Shown piece by piece: positions 1 to 10,592 of a stretch of 64,000 nucleotides of DNA. The notes beneath the pieces were generated by a model, which worked only from the letters and a program-made list of their open reading frames with translations, had not been told where the DNA came from and did not search any database. Source of the DNA: Amorphophallus konjac (taxonomy: Eukaryota > Streptophyta > Magnoliopsida > Alismatales > Araceae); contig CM040126.1 of NCBI GenBank assembly GCA_022559845.1, positions 227,732,641 through 227,796,640 on the forward strand, given 5' to 3'. The stretch's first letter is position 1. Each line of letters opens with the position of its first letter. Position numbers and translations under genes: made by a program.

Positions 1-686
1 TGCACTCCGGTGCGCATAGGATCATACATTGCATACTCTAGTTGCATTCCTACCTTGGTAAGTGATCCTCTGACCTCCATATTCTTTAAAGTGGACTAGG
101 TGATCTTATCCGAGACCTCCATAAGTCTCCCTGAGCCATGGATTCTCACATGGACGTTGAGCCGGTTGTACCTTTCCACCCTTAGGATTTACATTTTGCA
201 TAAGTGTGGGGGCGTTAACCTTAGTTCAACCCAAAGTTTGGACCCCTTCCCATTAGATTCTTATTTCTTGAGGGAATTGTGCTTAATTTAAAACATTAAA
301 AGGTCCACCAAATGCTTTGAAAAATAAAAATTTGCCCATCATCATCTTGGGTGAACCCTCTCACATTGTGTTGTTTGTGCTGTTTGGGCTTATTCAAGCC
401 CATTTGTGATGTTTGTGATGCATCCCTTCATCATTCATATAGTCTTTTGTTGATAGACCCATTTAGTTTAGCCCTTCTGTTGTGTCCGTTGTCTAGTTCC
501 ATTGTTCTAGGTCAATTTTGCATTGGTCCTGTGCATTAGTGAGTCAGCCCTCTCCTCTCCAACCTTTCACGCCCTTGCTTCCCTAGTTGTATTTCCATGA
601 TATTCTTGTATTTAGTCTCCATTTCCTCTCATGGAGCATAGTTTCGACCCCCTGTACTCTTTTCTTCCCAATCTCCCTAATCCCAC
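1..686 (+). other. Unassigned leader upstream of the Tat-like gag (element X)
   Basis: No convincing gene is visible. The stretch is T/C-rich, and its short reading frames show no recognisable domain. It precedes a plus-strand gag remnant, so it is probably the 5' untranslated part or LTR-proximal region of the same degenerate element, whose 5' end lies outside the window. No LTR terminus, primer-binding site or promoter could be fixed here. Confidence 0.4.
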
Positions 687-2334
687 GTGGAATTATCTTC
701 CCACGCGGGCCCATCTTCCCGTGGTCCCTCTGACCCATGTGAAGAACAAGCTAATCTCATGGCCCATCTATCAAGCCTTCTTTGTCAAATAGACCCAGCC
801 CAGGCCCAAAAGTTGATTGCCAATCTCCTTAATGGGCCTTCTACCCATATTGTTGCTGGTCTAGTTGGTCCTTATGCCCATGTTCAATCCAGGTCTATGT
901 ACCCTTCCACTCCCAGAATGGGCTGCCCGTCTTCTCACCCCGGATCCTCTTATCCGGCCCAATACCTTAATTCTGGTCCACATTCACAACCTTTTACTGA
1001 AGCTGGCCCGCATCATTCTTGATCTCTCCCTACCGAGAAAATGATTGCTCAAGCCCAGCACCAGCTTGATGAACTCCAACACCGAATCAATGCCAAACCC
1101 TCCTTGAGTGTTCCATTAGCATTTCAAAATCTTCAGCTTCCACCTCCTTCACAAATCCATGCTTATTGCCGTTATGGTGGAACCGGCGACCCCTTTGTTC
1201 ACTTGAAGGAGTTCGTTTATGAGTCGGCCTAGTTTCGATATGGCCAACGCTTGATGGCCTATATATTTGTTCTGTCATTGGAATGCCTGGATCGGGATTG
1301 GTTCTTTTCATTACCACAAGAGCAAGTTGTGAATTTCCAGATTGTTCAAGAGAAATTTATTCAACAGCATCAGGACTAGGTTGGGCCCAGGTTCTTCGTT
1401 GTGGATTTGGCCCACGAGAAGATGATGCCAGACAAGGAGTTCTGCACTTTTGCCGACTGCTGGTGTTACCTGGCCGCGCAAGTCCTGGGGCATATTCCGG
1501 AGCAGGAGCAAATTAAGATGTTGATTTCTAATGCGACGCCCGAGTATCAGTTCTTCTTTGCTTTGAATGACATTACCTCCTGGCAACAATTGTATAGTCG
1601 AGCCCGCTTCGTTCGCCAACAACTTCATAATTCCCTGGACCTTGAGTCTTATTCACCTCCTACGTTAACTTACACCTCACCCTCCATGAGCCAACCCTAC
1701 GCTTCAACATATCAACCCTCCATGAGTCAGCCTCCCACCACATACCCCTTCGTGAGTCCACCCTCCACAAATCCACGCACCTCTACATATCAACCCTCCA
1801 CGAGTCAGCCTTCCGCTTCCATATATCAACCCTCCATGAGTCGGCCATACTCCTCCGCATATCAGCCTCCCATGAGTCCACCACATCAACCCTCCATGAG
1901 TCCGGCTTTTTCCATCCATGGTCAGCCTTCCGCCGCCGCATACCCACATGTGTCCCCACCTTCAGTCAAGGGAACACCACACCCCAAGCAAGTAGATCCC
2001 GTCCACTACATACCTCCCCATCCCATTCCTCATATGCCTTCGCCTAGTCCTTTCACTAGTCACCGCGCACCTTTGCCCACGCAACCTGCATTTCCATCAC
2101 CACAACCTTCTTCATTAGCTTCTCATATCCCTCAGCATCCCTCTTGCCTGAAGCGAGCTCCTCATCCTCTATTGTCAGAGTGTTTCACGATATTTTCTGG
2201 GCTTTGATGGCCACTCATGCGCTACGGATTTTTCTGGTTGTGCCTTTCCGACCTGCGGTCGAGAATTTGCTCCAGTTTTGTGATTATCATCGTCAGCAGG
2301 GGCATTTAGTTGAGGATTGCCCCGAATTCTAGGA
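687..2334 (+). pseudogene. Decayed gag of a Tat/Ogre-like Ty3/gypsy element (X)
   Basis: A capsid/nucleocapsid polyprotein of a Ty3/gypsy retrotransposon, which would assemble particles and bind the genomic RNA. One frame runs from 687 to about 2204 with stops at 1020 (TGA), 1230 (TAG), 1377 (TAG) and 2205. A frameshift then moves to the frame holding a C-x2-H-x4-H-x4-C knuckle near 2279-2330 (FCDYHRQQGHLVEDC), the variant typical of Tat/Ogre gags. The capsid core is recognisable: a GGTGDPFVHLKEF block (about 1180), a DWFFSLP block (about 1300), and EQEQIKMLISNATPEYQ (about 1500), matching the usual 'EKEQIRMFVRNLQP' region. A proline/serine-rich linker with repeated MSQP/MSPP words spans 1680-2130. 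No reverse transcriptase follows. Family level is well supported; lineage is inferred from the knuckle type. Confidence 0.75.
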
Positions 2335-3545
2335 GATTGTTTATGATTTGGAAGACAAGAGGAAGATTAATTGATTGGTCCACTATTCACAAAGTCATTT
2401 CATATCTTCATAGCAAGAAGCAGCAGCAAGCGCCGTCCAGGCAGCCATCTCCTTCATTACAAGGCCAGGGGCACCCCTATGATTCTTTGATTAGTGTAGC
2501 ACCTGCTCCATCACCCATTCACTCGCCTACTCCATCATCTATCTCACCACCTACTCCCTCACCTAAGCCCTCTCCTACTCCGGCTCCATCTCCGCAAACC
2601 CAAGCCTCTGCTCAGGCTAGTGCCTCCCCTTCTTCATCCATTTCTTCTACCACCACTTCCACTCCTAACACCACCCGATGGGTCATGCCGATACGCCAAT
2701 GGTGCGCACCACAGCCTTCCTCTTCACCCTCTCCATCTCCATCACTATCTCCATTACCCTCATTACCTACCCAATCACCATCGCCTTCACCACCGCCTCT
2801 CCCAAAACCTCCTACCTCATCTTCACCGCTTCCATCTCCCTTATATTCCTTACCCAAGCCTAAGCAAACCACGCCTTCACCTTCGCCTTTATCCCCACCT
2901 ACATCTAAACCTATCGCTACTACCTTGCTTTTGCTGCCTTTACCCCCACCTTTACCTACGTTTTCTCCACCGCTCGAGCCTTTCATTACCACTATCCCTC
3001 CACTACCCGAAGCCTTCATGCCTTCCCAGCCTTCACCTCTTCCATTCGAGCCTATTCCCGCTACTTTTTGTCCATCCATTTCCACCCCACGGAGGAGGTG
3101 TGCACTACCTCTAGTGACCCTCGGGTCTAGTCCACTGGGAGACAATGAGCCATGTCATGATGATTCAGTGCAGATTCTGCATTTCAAGATTCAAGACTAT
3201 ATCTGCCGGATGCCGATCCGTGTTCTGATCTCTTGCTCTTTTTGGGATTATGTGCTTCTACTTCCCATGACGGTTGTCAATAAGAATTCTCTAGCACTCT
3301 TGCCAGTTTCTTCACAAGCAAGGCCAGTGGCAATCTCTTTGCTCATCAAAGGTCTTACTATTGATGCTCTTGTTACCTCTCACTCTGTCGCCATTCAGAT
3401 GACTGGCCAAGGAGGGTTCTCTACTCGAGTTGTGCTAACTCACACGGCTGCCAAAGGTTTGATGGATTCTGTGTTCAAAGGGCAGTTGGCCATATCTTCT
3501 ACATTTTTGAGGGACATTCTGCACATCTTGTGCAATCTCCCGTAG
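2310..3545 (+). pseudogene. Proline/serine-rich ORF with possible degenerate protease end (element X)
   Basis: Open for 411 codons directly after the gag zinc knuckle, in a different frame from it. Residues 45-270 are low complexity (PSPSP, SPPTP, LPSPL runs) produced by C/T-rich DNA, so the long open frame is partly a composition effect. The last 130 residues are ordinary sequence. They include RVLISCSFWDYVLLLP, which resembles the plant gypsy protease site 'VLIDxGSAxNVLP' with the aspartate replaced; this match is weak. The position after gag fits a gag-protease linker. There is no evidence that it is expressed, and a dedicated gene is unlikely. Confidence 0.4.
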
Positions 3546-5636
3546 TCTATTAGCAAGCTGACCACGTCAACACCGTGTATTACTCTCCCATAGTTCCATC
3601 CTGCCCTTTTATCAAGGGAGTTATGCTTCAAGTCTGATTTCCAAGTGGAATTGCAGAATCTCAGGCTTCTTGTGCCAAGTGACAAAACTCCATGGTTTCA
3701 TGATGCTTGTTCGCCAAAGGAGTTATTTGTTCAAGAACGTTGACCTATTGTTAGCACCGGGTGTCTAGGGGCAACCGCCTCGATGAAGCTACATGTTCAC
3801 AACCGGGCTATGCCATCTACAAGATGGGCCCATTTTTTGAAGAGATATTGCAAGACAAGGCGCCCGAAGGTCCGAGTCCATGCCAGGCAAGTTCATTTCA
3901 AGCCAATTTCTGCTAAGAAGAGGCGGCGACGCAAGTACAAGGGCCGTCAGTTATGCACTCAGGGGATCAATCCTTCTCCTTATTTTCATTCATCATTTCT
4001 TCTAGTCAGGTCCCACCCTTGGGTGGTGTATCTTCATTCTTCTAATCCTATGTCTGTGATTTTCTCCTCTATTCCCGGGTAAATAAACACACGCTCCTCC
4101 TCTCCTTCTCATCCGGACCCTCTGGATTATCCTTCTCACGATTCTAGGCCTCGGCCTATGTACTCCTTTTGTCCCGCTTTCGGGACGTCTTCCGATTCTT
4201 CTCCTCCAGTATTTCTGGATTCTACTCTTGATTCTTCTCCATCCCTATTGGATGACCACTATTCTCCTTCTCCTACCCTATCGGATGACCATTATTCTTC
4301 TTCTCTGACCCTGTCAGATGACCACGATTCTCATTCTCCGACCTTGTCTGATGATTATTATTCTCCTTCTCCAACCACGTCGAATGATTATTCTTCTTCT
4401 TCACCTTTGCAGCAATCCAATCATCATATTTTTGTTCTTTCTTCCTCACCCTTTCGGGGTCATCACCCTTTTTCGTGCTGTTTTCGAGACTTTAGTCTGC
4501 CTTGATATCAATTAATCTCTATTTATTATGTATCTTGTCCCTTATTATCAGGGTCTCTTCGCCTTAGCGAGGGAGTTCTGGCCCTTGTCTCTCTTCCTCT
4601 TTTATCCTTCTTCATCCAGTTTGGTGTATGTCACTTAGAGGAATCTTTAATACTGTAAAGCAAGGAATACAAAGCTCATGCTGCTCAAAGCTTGATGGTA
4701 CTGGTTTCCACGCTTTGGATTTGCAATGGTATCTTTATTTTGTGCAAGAATGTTCTTTCATTTCCATTGTTTCTATTTTTCATGCTCATTGGTTATAATG
4801 TTGGTTCCTTAACATGTTTGAGTGGCTTTAGGAAGTTTGGTTTAATTCAAATTAAGTCCAGTACGCTTCTGCAGCACCTTCGGCTGGTGATAGCTCTGTG
4901 CTGGGAGTCCAGTTCTTTCCCCAATCGTTGAGGGTGACCTTTGAGCATGAGTTCTTTCACACACTTCACAGCGAGCCATAGTCGATCTTCTTTGAGGCAC
5001 ATCATTGCTGCTTTGGCCATATCCATAGGTATGCACAAAGACCTGTTTTTTTTCTATTCGGCCAAGTGTAGGGGCAAGAGATGAATCGATAAGATGCTCG
5101 ACCTAGGTGCTCCCTAATATGAGAGAGGTCTTAAATAGGGGCAATCTTGACCCTAAAAAAATGAGCTTTCATGAGAAATCTAGGCAATGAGGGCTATAAA
5201 TAAAAAGAAGATCAATGAATATGCAAAATTATGAATCAAAGGCATGGTAAGATCTAGGGGTAGTACAGTTCCCCGCAGGACGTCATGAGCTCAGTTGCAT
5301 GCGTGCCTATTAAATATGGGTCCAAAAATCATAGACACAAAGCCCAGCACAACAGACTATATCTTTGAGGGGTAGTGCCCTGGAAGAATTTGAATCCTAA
5401 TATCTCTCATCTTGCATAATGTTTGTCTCCATTTTCTTCCACTTCTCCCTCTTTGATTGGGTTGTATCCCGGGTATGGCCATAGTAGGGGCACTATTCTT
5501 TAGAGACAGTTGGTTGTGATGAGCCACCCTCAGATGCACGCCCTGCTCAAGGGAAGTCTTTAATGAGAGGAGAGGAATGTCCACTCCTGGCCACTAGTTT
5601 AGGCCTATTTTTGGTGTTACAGATAGCTTTATTTAA
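3546..5636. other. Degenerate internal region of element X, no intact gene
   Basis: About 2.1 kb without a convincing coding region. Short frames include a basic stretch near 3890-3950 (KKRRRRKYKGR) and a Ser/Asp repeat described separately. No reverse transcriptase, RNase H or integrase motif was found in any frame, although these should follow gag in an autonomous gypsy element. The element is therefore either internally deleted or heavily decayed. Confidence 0.5.
4251..4412 (+). repeat. 33-bp tandem repeat, about five copies
   Basis: Units start at 4251, 4284, 4317, 4350 and 4383 (last one partial). Each is an 11-codon block of the form DDHYSPSPTLS with scattered substitutions. Because the period is a multiple of three, the repeat keeps the frame open and gives a Ser/Pro/Asp-rich peptide. 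It was probably made by slippage inside the decayed element. Confidence 0.8.
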
Positions 5637-5825
5637 AAAAAAAATTCAAAAAATTAGATATTGTAAAAAAATCAAAAAATTAGATATTGTCAAATTTTCA
5701 AAAAAATCAAATATGTCAAAATCCAAAAAAATCAGATATTGTCAAAAATCCAAAAAATTAGATATTGTCAAAAATCCAAAAAAATCAAATATTATAAAAA
5801 AACTCTAAAAAATCAAAAAATACAA
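5637..5825. repeat. AT-rich tandem repeat, about 26-bp period
   Basis: Roughly seven imperfect units built on CAAAAAATTAGATATTGT followed by a short A/T/C spacer. The word TCAAAAA(A)TCAAATATT recurs with single-base and length variation. A-rich blocks of this kind are common in the 3' untranslated parts of Tat/Ogre-type retrotransposons. The open frame through it (Lys/Ile-rich) is only a consequence of the repeat. Confidence 0.75.
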
Positions 5826-5971
5826 AAATATTTACCTTTTGTTCTTTCTGGCTATTTGTTTTGAGAACGGGTATGACTTGTTTATTGAGTGTGCATGTCC
5901 CAGATGTTCAAGTCTTCCTTGCTCCATATTTTGTTCTATTTGTCGCTTGTTCACCTTTTTCTGATCTGTCG

Positions 5972-6458
5972 TTCCCTCTTTTTTTTTTCACCAAAAAAAC
6001 TCCAAGTGTACCGAGGGGAGAGTGCACCCCCTATCCAGGGGACAGGGGATGGGCTCACTCCACCTTCAGGACACCCAGACTGAATTCAATTAATAAAAGA
6101 TATGAAGTTCACAAATCCACCGGGGCATACCCCTGAGAATACATCATAACAAATAATGGAGTGAAACAATGAATAACAAGGCATGCAAGGAAGAGGGACG
6201 AGTAGGCCGGCCCCTGAAAGGGTCATCTAGGATGAGATGTTCTAATAGATGGTAAACATGCTGCATCCAGCACAACAGCCCCTCTAGCCTGCCAAGGTAA
6301 TTGGCACTAGCAGAAGAATTAGAAAAATTTTCCTTCGTCACCGCCGCACTAGCCAGCGCATCGGCCACTTGGTTGCATTCTCTATAACAATGATAGATCG
6401 GGGCACAAATCTGGCCAAGGTCATGAAGAAGGGATTCCCACCATGTTCATTCCCTCTT
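5972..6458 (-). mobile_element. 5'-truncated LINE insertion with 9-bp target-site duplication
   Basis: On the minus strand the element reads a C-terminal RNase H coding remnant, a 3' untranslated region containing CTTTTATTAATTGAATTC, and a terminal A-run (plus strand T-run 5979-5988). The sequence TTCCCTCTT flanks both ends (5972-5980 and 6450-6458), as expected for target-primed reverse transcription with a short duplication. The protein similarity stops exactly where the right-hand duplication begins, so the 5' truncation point is near 6449. The insertion lies in the degenerate element X. Confidence 0.75.
6144..6449 (-). pseudogene. LINE RNase H domain, C-terminal fragment
   Basis: About 101 codons read from 6449 down to the stop at 6144. 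The segment contains DLGQIC and then CYRECNQVADALASAA, which matches the 'h-YREaNxvADaLA' end of the RNase H domain found at the C-terminus of many plant LINE polyproteins. The N-terminal half of RNase H with the first catalytic acidic residues, the reverse transcriptase and the endonuclease are absent, so the fragment cannot be functional. A plant RVT_3-type host pseudogene would look similar, but the A-tail and duplication favour a LINE. Confidence 0.7.
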
Positions 6459-7947
6459 CAATCTACTCTCTCGATCAATTTTAAAGCTTATGTCCTTCTC
6501 AACTTTTGCTTACCTCGCTTCATCTCATCATATCTCCATGAGAGGGAATTGCCTCATGATTACGAACCTGGCGGGTCTACTTCATCTAATCTTGGGCTTT
6601 GGTTGAAGAGCATGGTTGTCATGTTTTCATCCCACTGTGTTGTTGTCCCTCCGTGTCTTGTCCCACGTGTGTCTTGTCACACCAGGCCATGTGTTATCGT
6701 CTCCCATATGGTTGTTGTCCCACACATGTGTCGTCCCGTGTGTCCTTTGTCCCTGGTGTCATCATGATATCCTTGTCCCACTGCATGTGCTGTCCCACCG
6801 TGTGTGTTGTCCCACCATGTTATCTTGTCCTGTCGTGTCCCACAGTCCCACGCGTATTCTTTATTTTTGTGATGTTTCACCAATGTTGTTATTTTGCTTT
6901 TCGTTCACCTTCATGTTGTTATATGCTTCGTTCATCTTTGTCTTGTTATATATTTCGTTCATTGCGTTTAATTCATGTTCATATTCTGTGGTTGTCTTAT
7001 ATGAAAACCCCATAAAAATCTAAAAAATTGAAAATCTAAAAAATACCATTTCACTTGGCAGGTAAATCAGGTATGGCTCTCTATCCCTCCTCATTGTTGC
7101 ATTACTATGTGGTATCTACATTATTATAGCCTCTCAAGGACCGGCTGGTTGTCCGTGTGGTCTAGAATATGATGTTCCCCTTTACCAAAAATGATGATGA
7201 TCTAGGAGCATACGGTTAATCGTTGGATAAGCCGTTAGTTTGAGTCGGGTGAGGGACGATGGACTCTATCTCGCATGCCATGGTTGTAAGAAGACTCTTG
7301 ACCTTGTCTTACTCGGTCTAGCAATATTATCCTTGAGAACTTTCTATTTTATCTTTCTTGCATTCGTTTGATGATTTTTTTATTTTAGCCCAGCATGTAT
7401 CATGTCATTTTTAAGCACTCACGTCTCGTAATTCTTTCAGATTTCTCCTTAATAATGGTTAATTGCACTTCAGCTCTCTTGGATAAGAGATTCTCATTTC
7501 ACTCTGAATTTGTACATTTTCTATGATCTACCCCCTTGGTCTAGTTGGACAGCGTGGTTCTTGTCAATATTTTTATCTTAGTTTTACTTTCCCTTTTCCA
7601 GCTTTTCAGCTGTGGCTCTTTCTGATCCCCTAATTTGGCTCTGGATTGTGTCTCCTAATGAGGTTGATCATGTTTCCTCCTTAGTTAGCTTCTCCAGACA
7701 TGTCTCATCCGCGTCAGTCATTCCTTGTGGTTAGTTCGACATCTCTGGGAGAATTCCTGTCGCTTGTTGGTTGTGACAGGTATCTTTTACCTTGATGCCC
7801 GCTTTTCAGTTCTCTCTATTTCATCTATGCTTCATCTCCATTTCACGTCACTTTCACTTTTACTTTCGCTCCATCTCTTTTCCATTTCATCTCCACGCCG
7901 CTTTCGCTAGTTCCCTTGCAAAGAGGACATCAATGAGGGACATCTAT
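6459..7947. other. 3' region of element X with TGTCCCAC-rich degenerate repeat and PPT-like end
   Basis: No gene is visible. From about 6640 to 6860 the words TGTCCCAC and CGTGTGT recur many times at irregular spacing. The last bases before 7948 (AATGAGGGACATCTAT) are purine-rich and lie directly against an LTR start (TGACACCCG), so they are a possible polypurine tract. If so, the LTR at 7948 is the 3' LTR of element X. Confidence 0.45.
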
Positions 7948-8189
7948 TGACACCCGATTTAAGCCTACAAGTTGAGTTCATTCTCTTATTTACCCTTCAT
8001 GATGCTCCAAATTATCCATTATTTTAGAGTCTTCTTTGACCGTGTTTCGAGCTCATTTCTTGACCATTTTTCGAGCCCATGGAGTTTTAAAGGCCATTTA
8101 CTTCAATTCCGCCACTTTTGGGTCACTTTCGGGCCGTTTAGAGCATCGAACGGGCATCTAACGTAGCCCTGCATTCTCTCTTAACGTGA

Positions 8190-8483
8190 TCTTCTAGGAG
8201 ACCGCGTTCATGAGAACACGGTCTCCTAGAAGACCAAGTTATGCCTGGCAATTTTATTTTATTTATTTTTTATGTATTTTTTATTTTTTTAATTAAATGC
8301 CAAGTGACAGTCTTGAGGAGACCGCCACCTTCAGGTAGTGGTCTCCGGAAGACTGCCTTCTTAATTTTTGTCCCAGAAGCTTCCTAGACCTGTCGGCTCA
8401 GCTGTTTGACCCTTTTTCTAATCCCATCAAGTTGCGGTCCTTGCAAGATCGCCTTCTTCAAGAAACGGTCTTGCGATTGACCG
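8190..8483. repeat. Three long hairpins at about 120-bp spacing (GACCG/CGGTC type)
   Basis: Hairpin 1 (8190-8233): stem TCTTCTAGGAGACCG pairs perfectly with CGGTCTCCTAGAAGA, and the intervening bases contain a second inner stem GTTC/GAAC with loop ATGA. Hairpin 2 (8310-8353): GTCTTGAGGAGACC against GGTCTCCGGAAGAC (two mismatches), inner stem ACCT/AGGT. Hairpin 3 (8434-8483): GCGGTC...GCAAGA against TCTTGC...GACCGC, inner TTCTT/AAGAA. Starts are 120 and 124 bp apart, suggesting a diverged tandem unit that kept its fold. Confidence 0.8.
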
Positions 8484-8701
8484 CCTTCTCAGTACAGAGT
8501 CTGGATCATTCTGAACTTCATTTTCTTCACCCGAGGACTCTCAGGGACTCTTTGTTTGATCCGTTTTCGACGAGGATAGCCCTCCCCTTCGATTTCCATC
8601 CATTCTGGGCTCTTATCACCACTATTATCTCAAGGTTTATGCATCAATATCCCCTATTTTGGGAGTCTATCTCGGAATCAACCCTAGGGTTTCCTAACGT
8701 T

Positions 8702-8709
8702 TATAAATA
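8702..8709 (+). promoter_or_regulatory. Putative LTR TATA box
   Basis: TATAAATA lies within the LTR, about 750 bp after its start, with C/A-containing candidate start sites 25-35 bp downstream. It is placed as a U3 promoter should be. Confidence 0.5.
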
Positions 8710-9630
8710 GCACGCAACTACGCAGTGCGTGAAAGGAGGGTGTTCTTCGATTCGGGGCGAAGCCATGTTGCATCTCTGATGTTATTCTTAGACCCAACCT
8801 GTCCAATGGAGTATTAACTACGTCTTCAACCTCTTTAGGCTCTCTTTCTTCATCATTTTCCATTATTTTTCTGCCCCTTCTTTTCTCAGTTTATCACAGT
8901 TTTCTACATTTCTGCACATCTGCTACACTTTTCCTCGTTTTGCATCATCGTTTCCCGCAGTTCTACTGCGTGTTATTTCGTTCTCTTTACTCATAATCAT
9001 ACACAATACACACACGTATATGTTCCACCCTTTTACGGGGGTTAAAAACCCTCCCCCGGTGCGTTCTCACTCTTATTTTCACGTCGATTTATGCATACGA
9101 GATGGATGCTATACATGCATAGTTCTAATGTGTTTTCCCTTGTTTCTTGTCTTTGATTCGCAGGAGAGCATGATTGAATGTGAGGCCGTCTTCTTCTAGC
9201 TTGCTAGAAGGCGAGGAGGTCTAATTCCACAAGGTTCCCCACACCCCTTTGTTTACGCACGATCAAGTCTTAGCGTTCTTCCTTAGCCGCATTCTTCATC
9301 CTTATTTTCCAAGGTACACAATGCCGTTATCATCCTTTTTTAATCCATTTGGCACTGTTAATCCTTAGTGGTGATCATGGTTTATTTGCTTATCTCCATT
9401 GCCCCTTTCCCCTTCCATATTGTTACATGTTTATGCCTATTATTTGCTTAGTTTTGGGCGGGTAGATCAAACACTCTCATGCACTCTCTCTCTTTTTCCC
9501 ATCTCTGCTCTCTGTTGTCTATCTGCTCTCTCTCTCTATTATCTCTATTTCTCTCTATCTTGTGTCTCTTTTGTACATGTCTGTGTGTGTCTGGGTGAAA
9601 ATAAATCATCATTTATATAAGTGTGACTCA

Positions 9631-10342
9631 ATACGGCGACAAGAGGTGGGGAAACGTGATCCGACGATGTTGGGCGAGCGCCCCTGGACACCGGGTCATA
9701 TCTTGTCAACGAATCATCTATTTGGCCCTTTAGCTTCTTCAGAGCGCAATTAAATTATTCAACGACCCATTTAGTGGCTTACTTCATTGCTTGAGATTTT
9801 TGTTCATCTTTTGAGCCGAACCGGTGAAACCCAGTGTTGTTGGGGCCCCTAGGGACCATCATATTTCATAGTAGTTTTATAGGTTTTCGAGGTCGATCCC
9901 GAGATCATCTTGAGTTTCAGTGTTTGTTCATGCAGCCTCATCCCGCAATCGGAAGCTCACTGTAAGGGTTTAATCAGGCGAATGATCATCTGGGAGCTCT
10001 TTCGTCCTTCAAGGACTATTCTTTTGGGTTTATTCAGCTCGACCGCTTCCATGACGAACAACGATTTTGCTGGGTAGCGGCTTCACCGTAAAGGCATGGC
10101 CAGATGTTTTTTTTTATACTGCGGTGGGCTCCTCTTGCTGGCTAATGAGGCTGGGACCCTTTAATGATTGCTTCAAGGATCGTACCTTAGCTTGGGCGAT
10201 CCTTACGACATACGACTTAGTGTCTTTGTATCTTCTAGGTGTTGGTATCTTGGGGGAGCATCCCCTGGTTGCAGATTGTGACAGTTGGACTTGACTAGCT
10301 GGCGTCACACATTTGTTCAATATTTCAGGTGTCAACAGGGGC
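9631..10342 (+). other. Untranslated leader between LTR and gag Y
   Basis: Starts with ATACGGCGACAAGAGGTGGGG, the likely primer-binding region of a Tat-type element. No reading frame of interest follows until the ATG at 10343. Short open frames here show no domain. Confidence 0.45.
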
Positions 10343-10592
10343 ATGGCCCCGATTCCAAATCCGGCTCCTCAACATCAAGGCACCGCTACCATACCTCAGG
10401 CGACGGCACTGATGACGCCTCAAATGTAGCAAGCCCACTTTTATCCAGATCCAGTGGACTTGGCGGTGATGAACATGTTGATGGTTGAACAAATGGTAAA
10501 TATGAAACCGGTAGATCGAGGCGGTGATGATTACGCCACATTTGATGTATACAGGGTGCATTACCCAGTCCTCCATGCTGCCAAGAGATTAC
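10343..10592 (+). pseudogene. gag of element Y, N-terminal part (split by element D)
   Basis: An ATG at 10343 opens a frame with one TAG stop (10427-10429). It continues through NMLMVEQMVNMKP and YRVHYPVLHAAKRL to the insertion point of element D at 10592. Removing D with one copy of its ATTAC duplication keeps the same frame into 16979-17047. The product would be the N-terminus of a Ty3/gypsy gag of the Tat type, in which this region precedes the capsid core. Function is inferred from the continuation, since the N-terminus alone is not diagnostic. Confidence 0.6.

Larger units (their letters stand above)
7948..9630 (+). repeat. Tat/Ogre-type LTR (element X/Y)
   Basis: Begins TGACACCCGATTT after a purine-rich tract and appears to end ...GTGTGACTCA before ATACGGCGACAAGAGG, a variant of the 'TGGCGACTCTGCTGGGGA' sequence that follows the 5' LTR in Tat/Ogre elements. 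A TATA box is at 8702-8709 and a hairpin array at 8190-8483. The second LTR copy is not in the window, so the ends are inferred from termini and flanks. It is preceded by one gag-bearing interior (X) and followed by the start of a different gag (Y); which interior it belongs to is not settled. Confidence 0.6.

Noticed and set aside
2612..3145. 177-codon Gly/Glu-rich frame on the minus strand
   Set aside because: Antisense of the C/T-rich proline-coding stretch; low complexity and no domain.
5563..5808. Lys-rich frame with KKSN/KIRYC repeats
   Set aside because: Translation of the AT-rich 26-bp tandem repeat.
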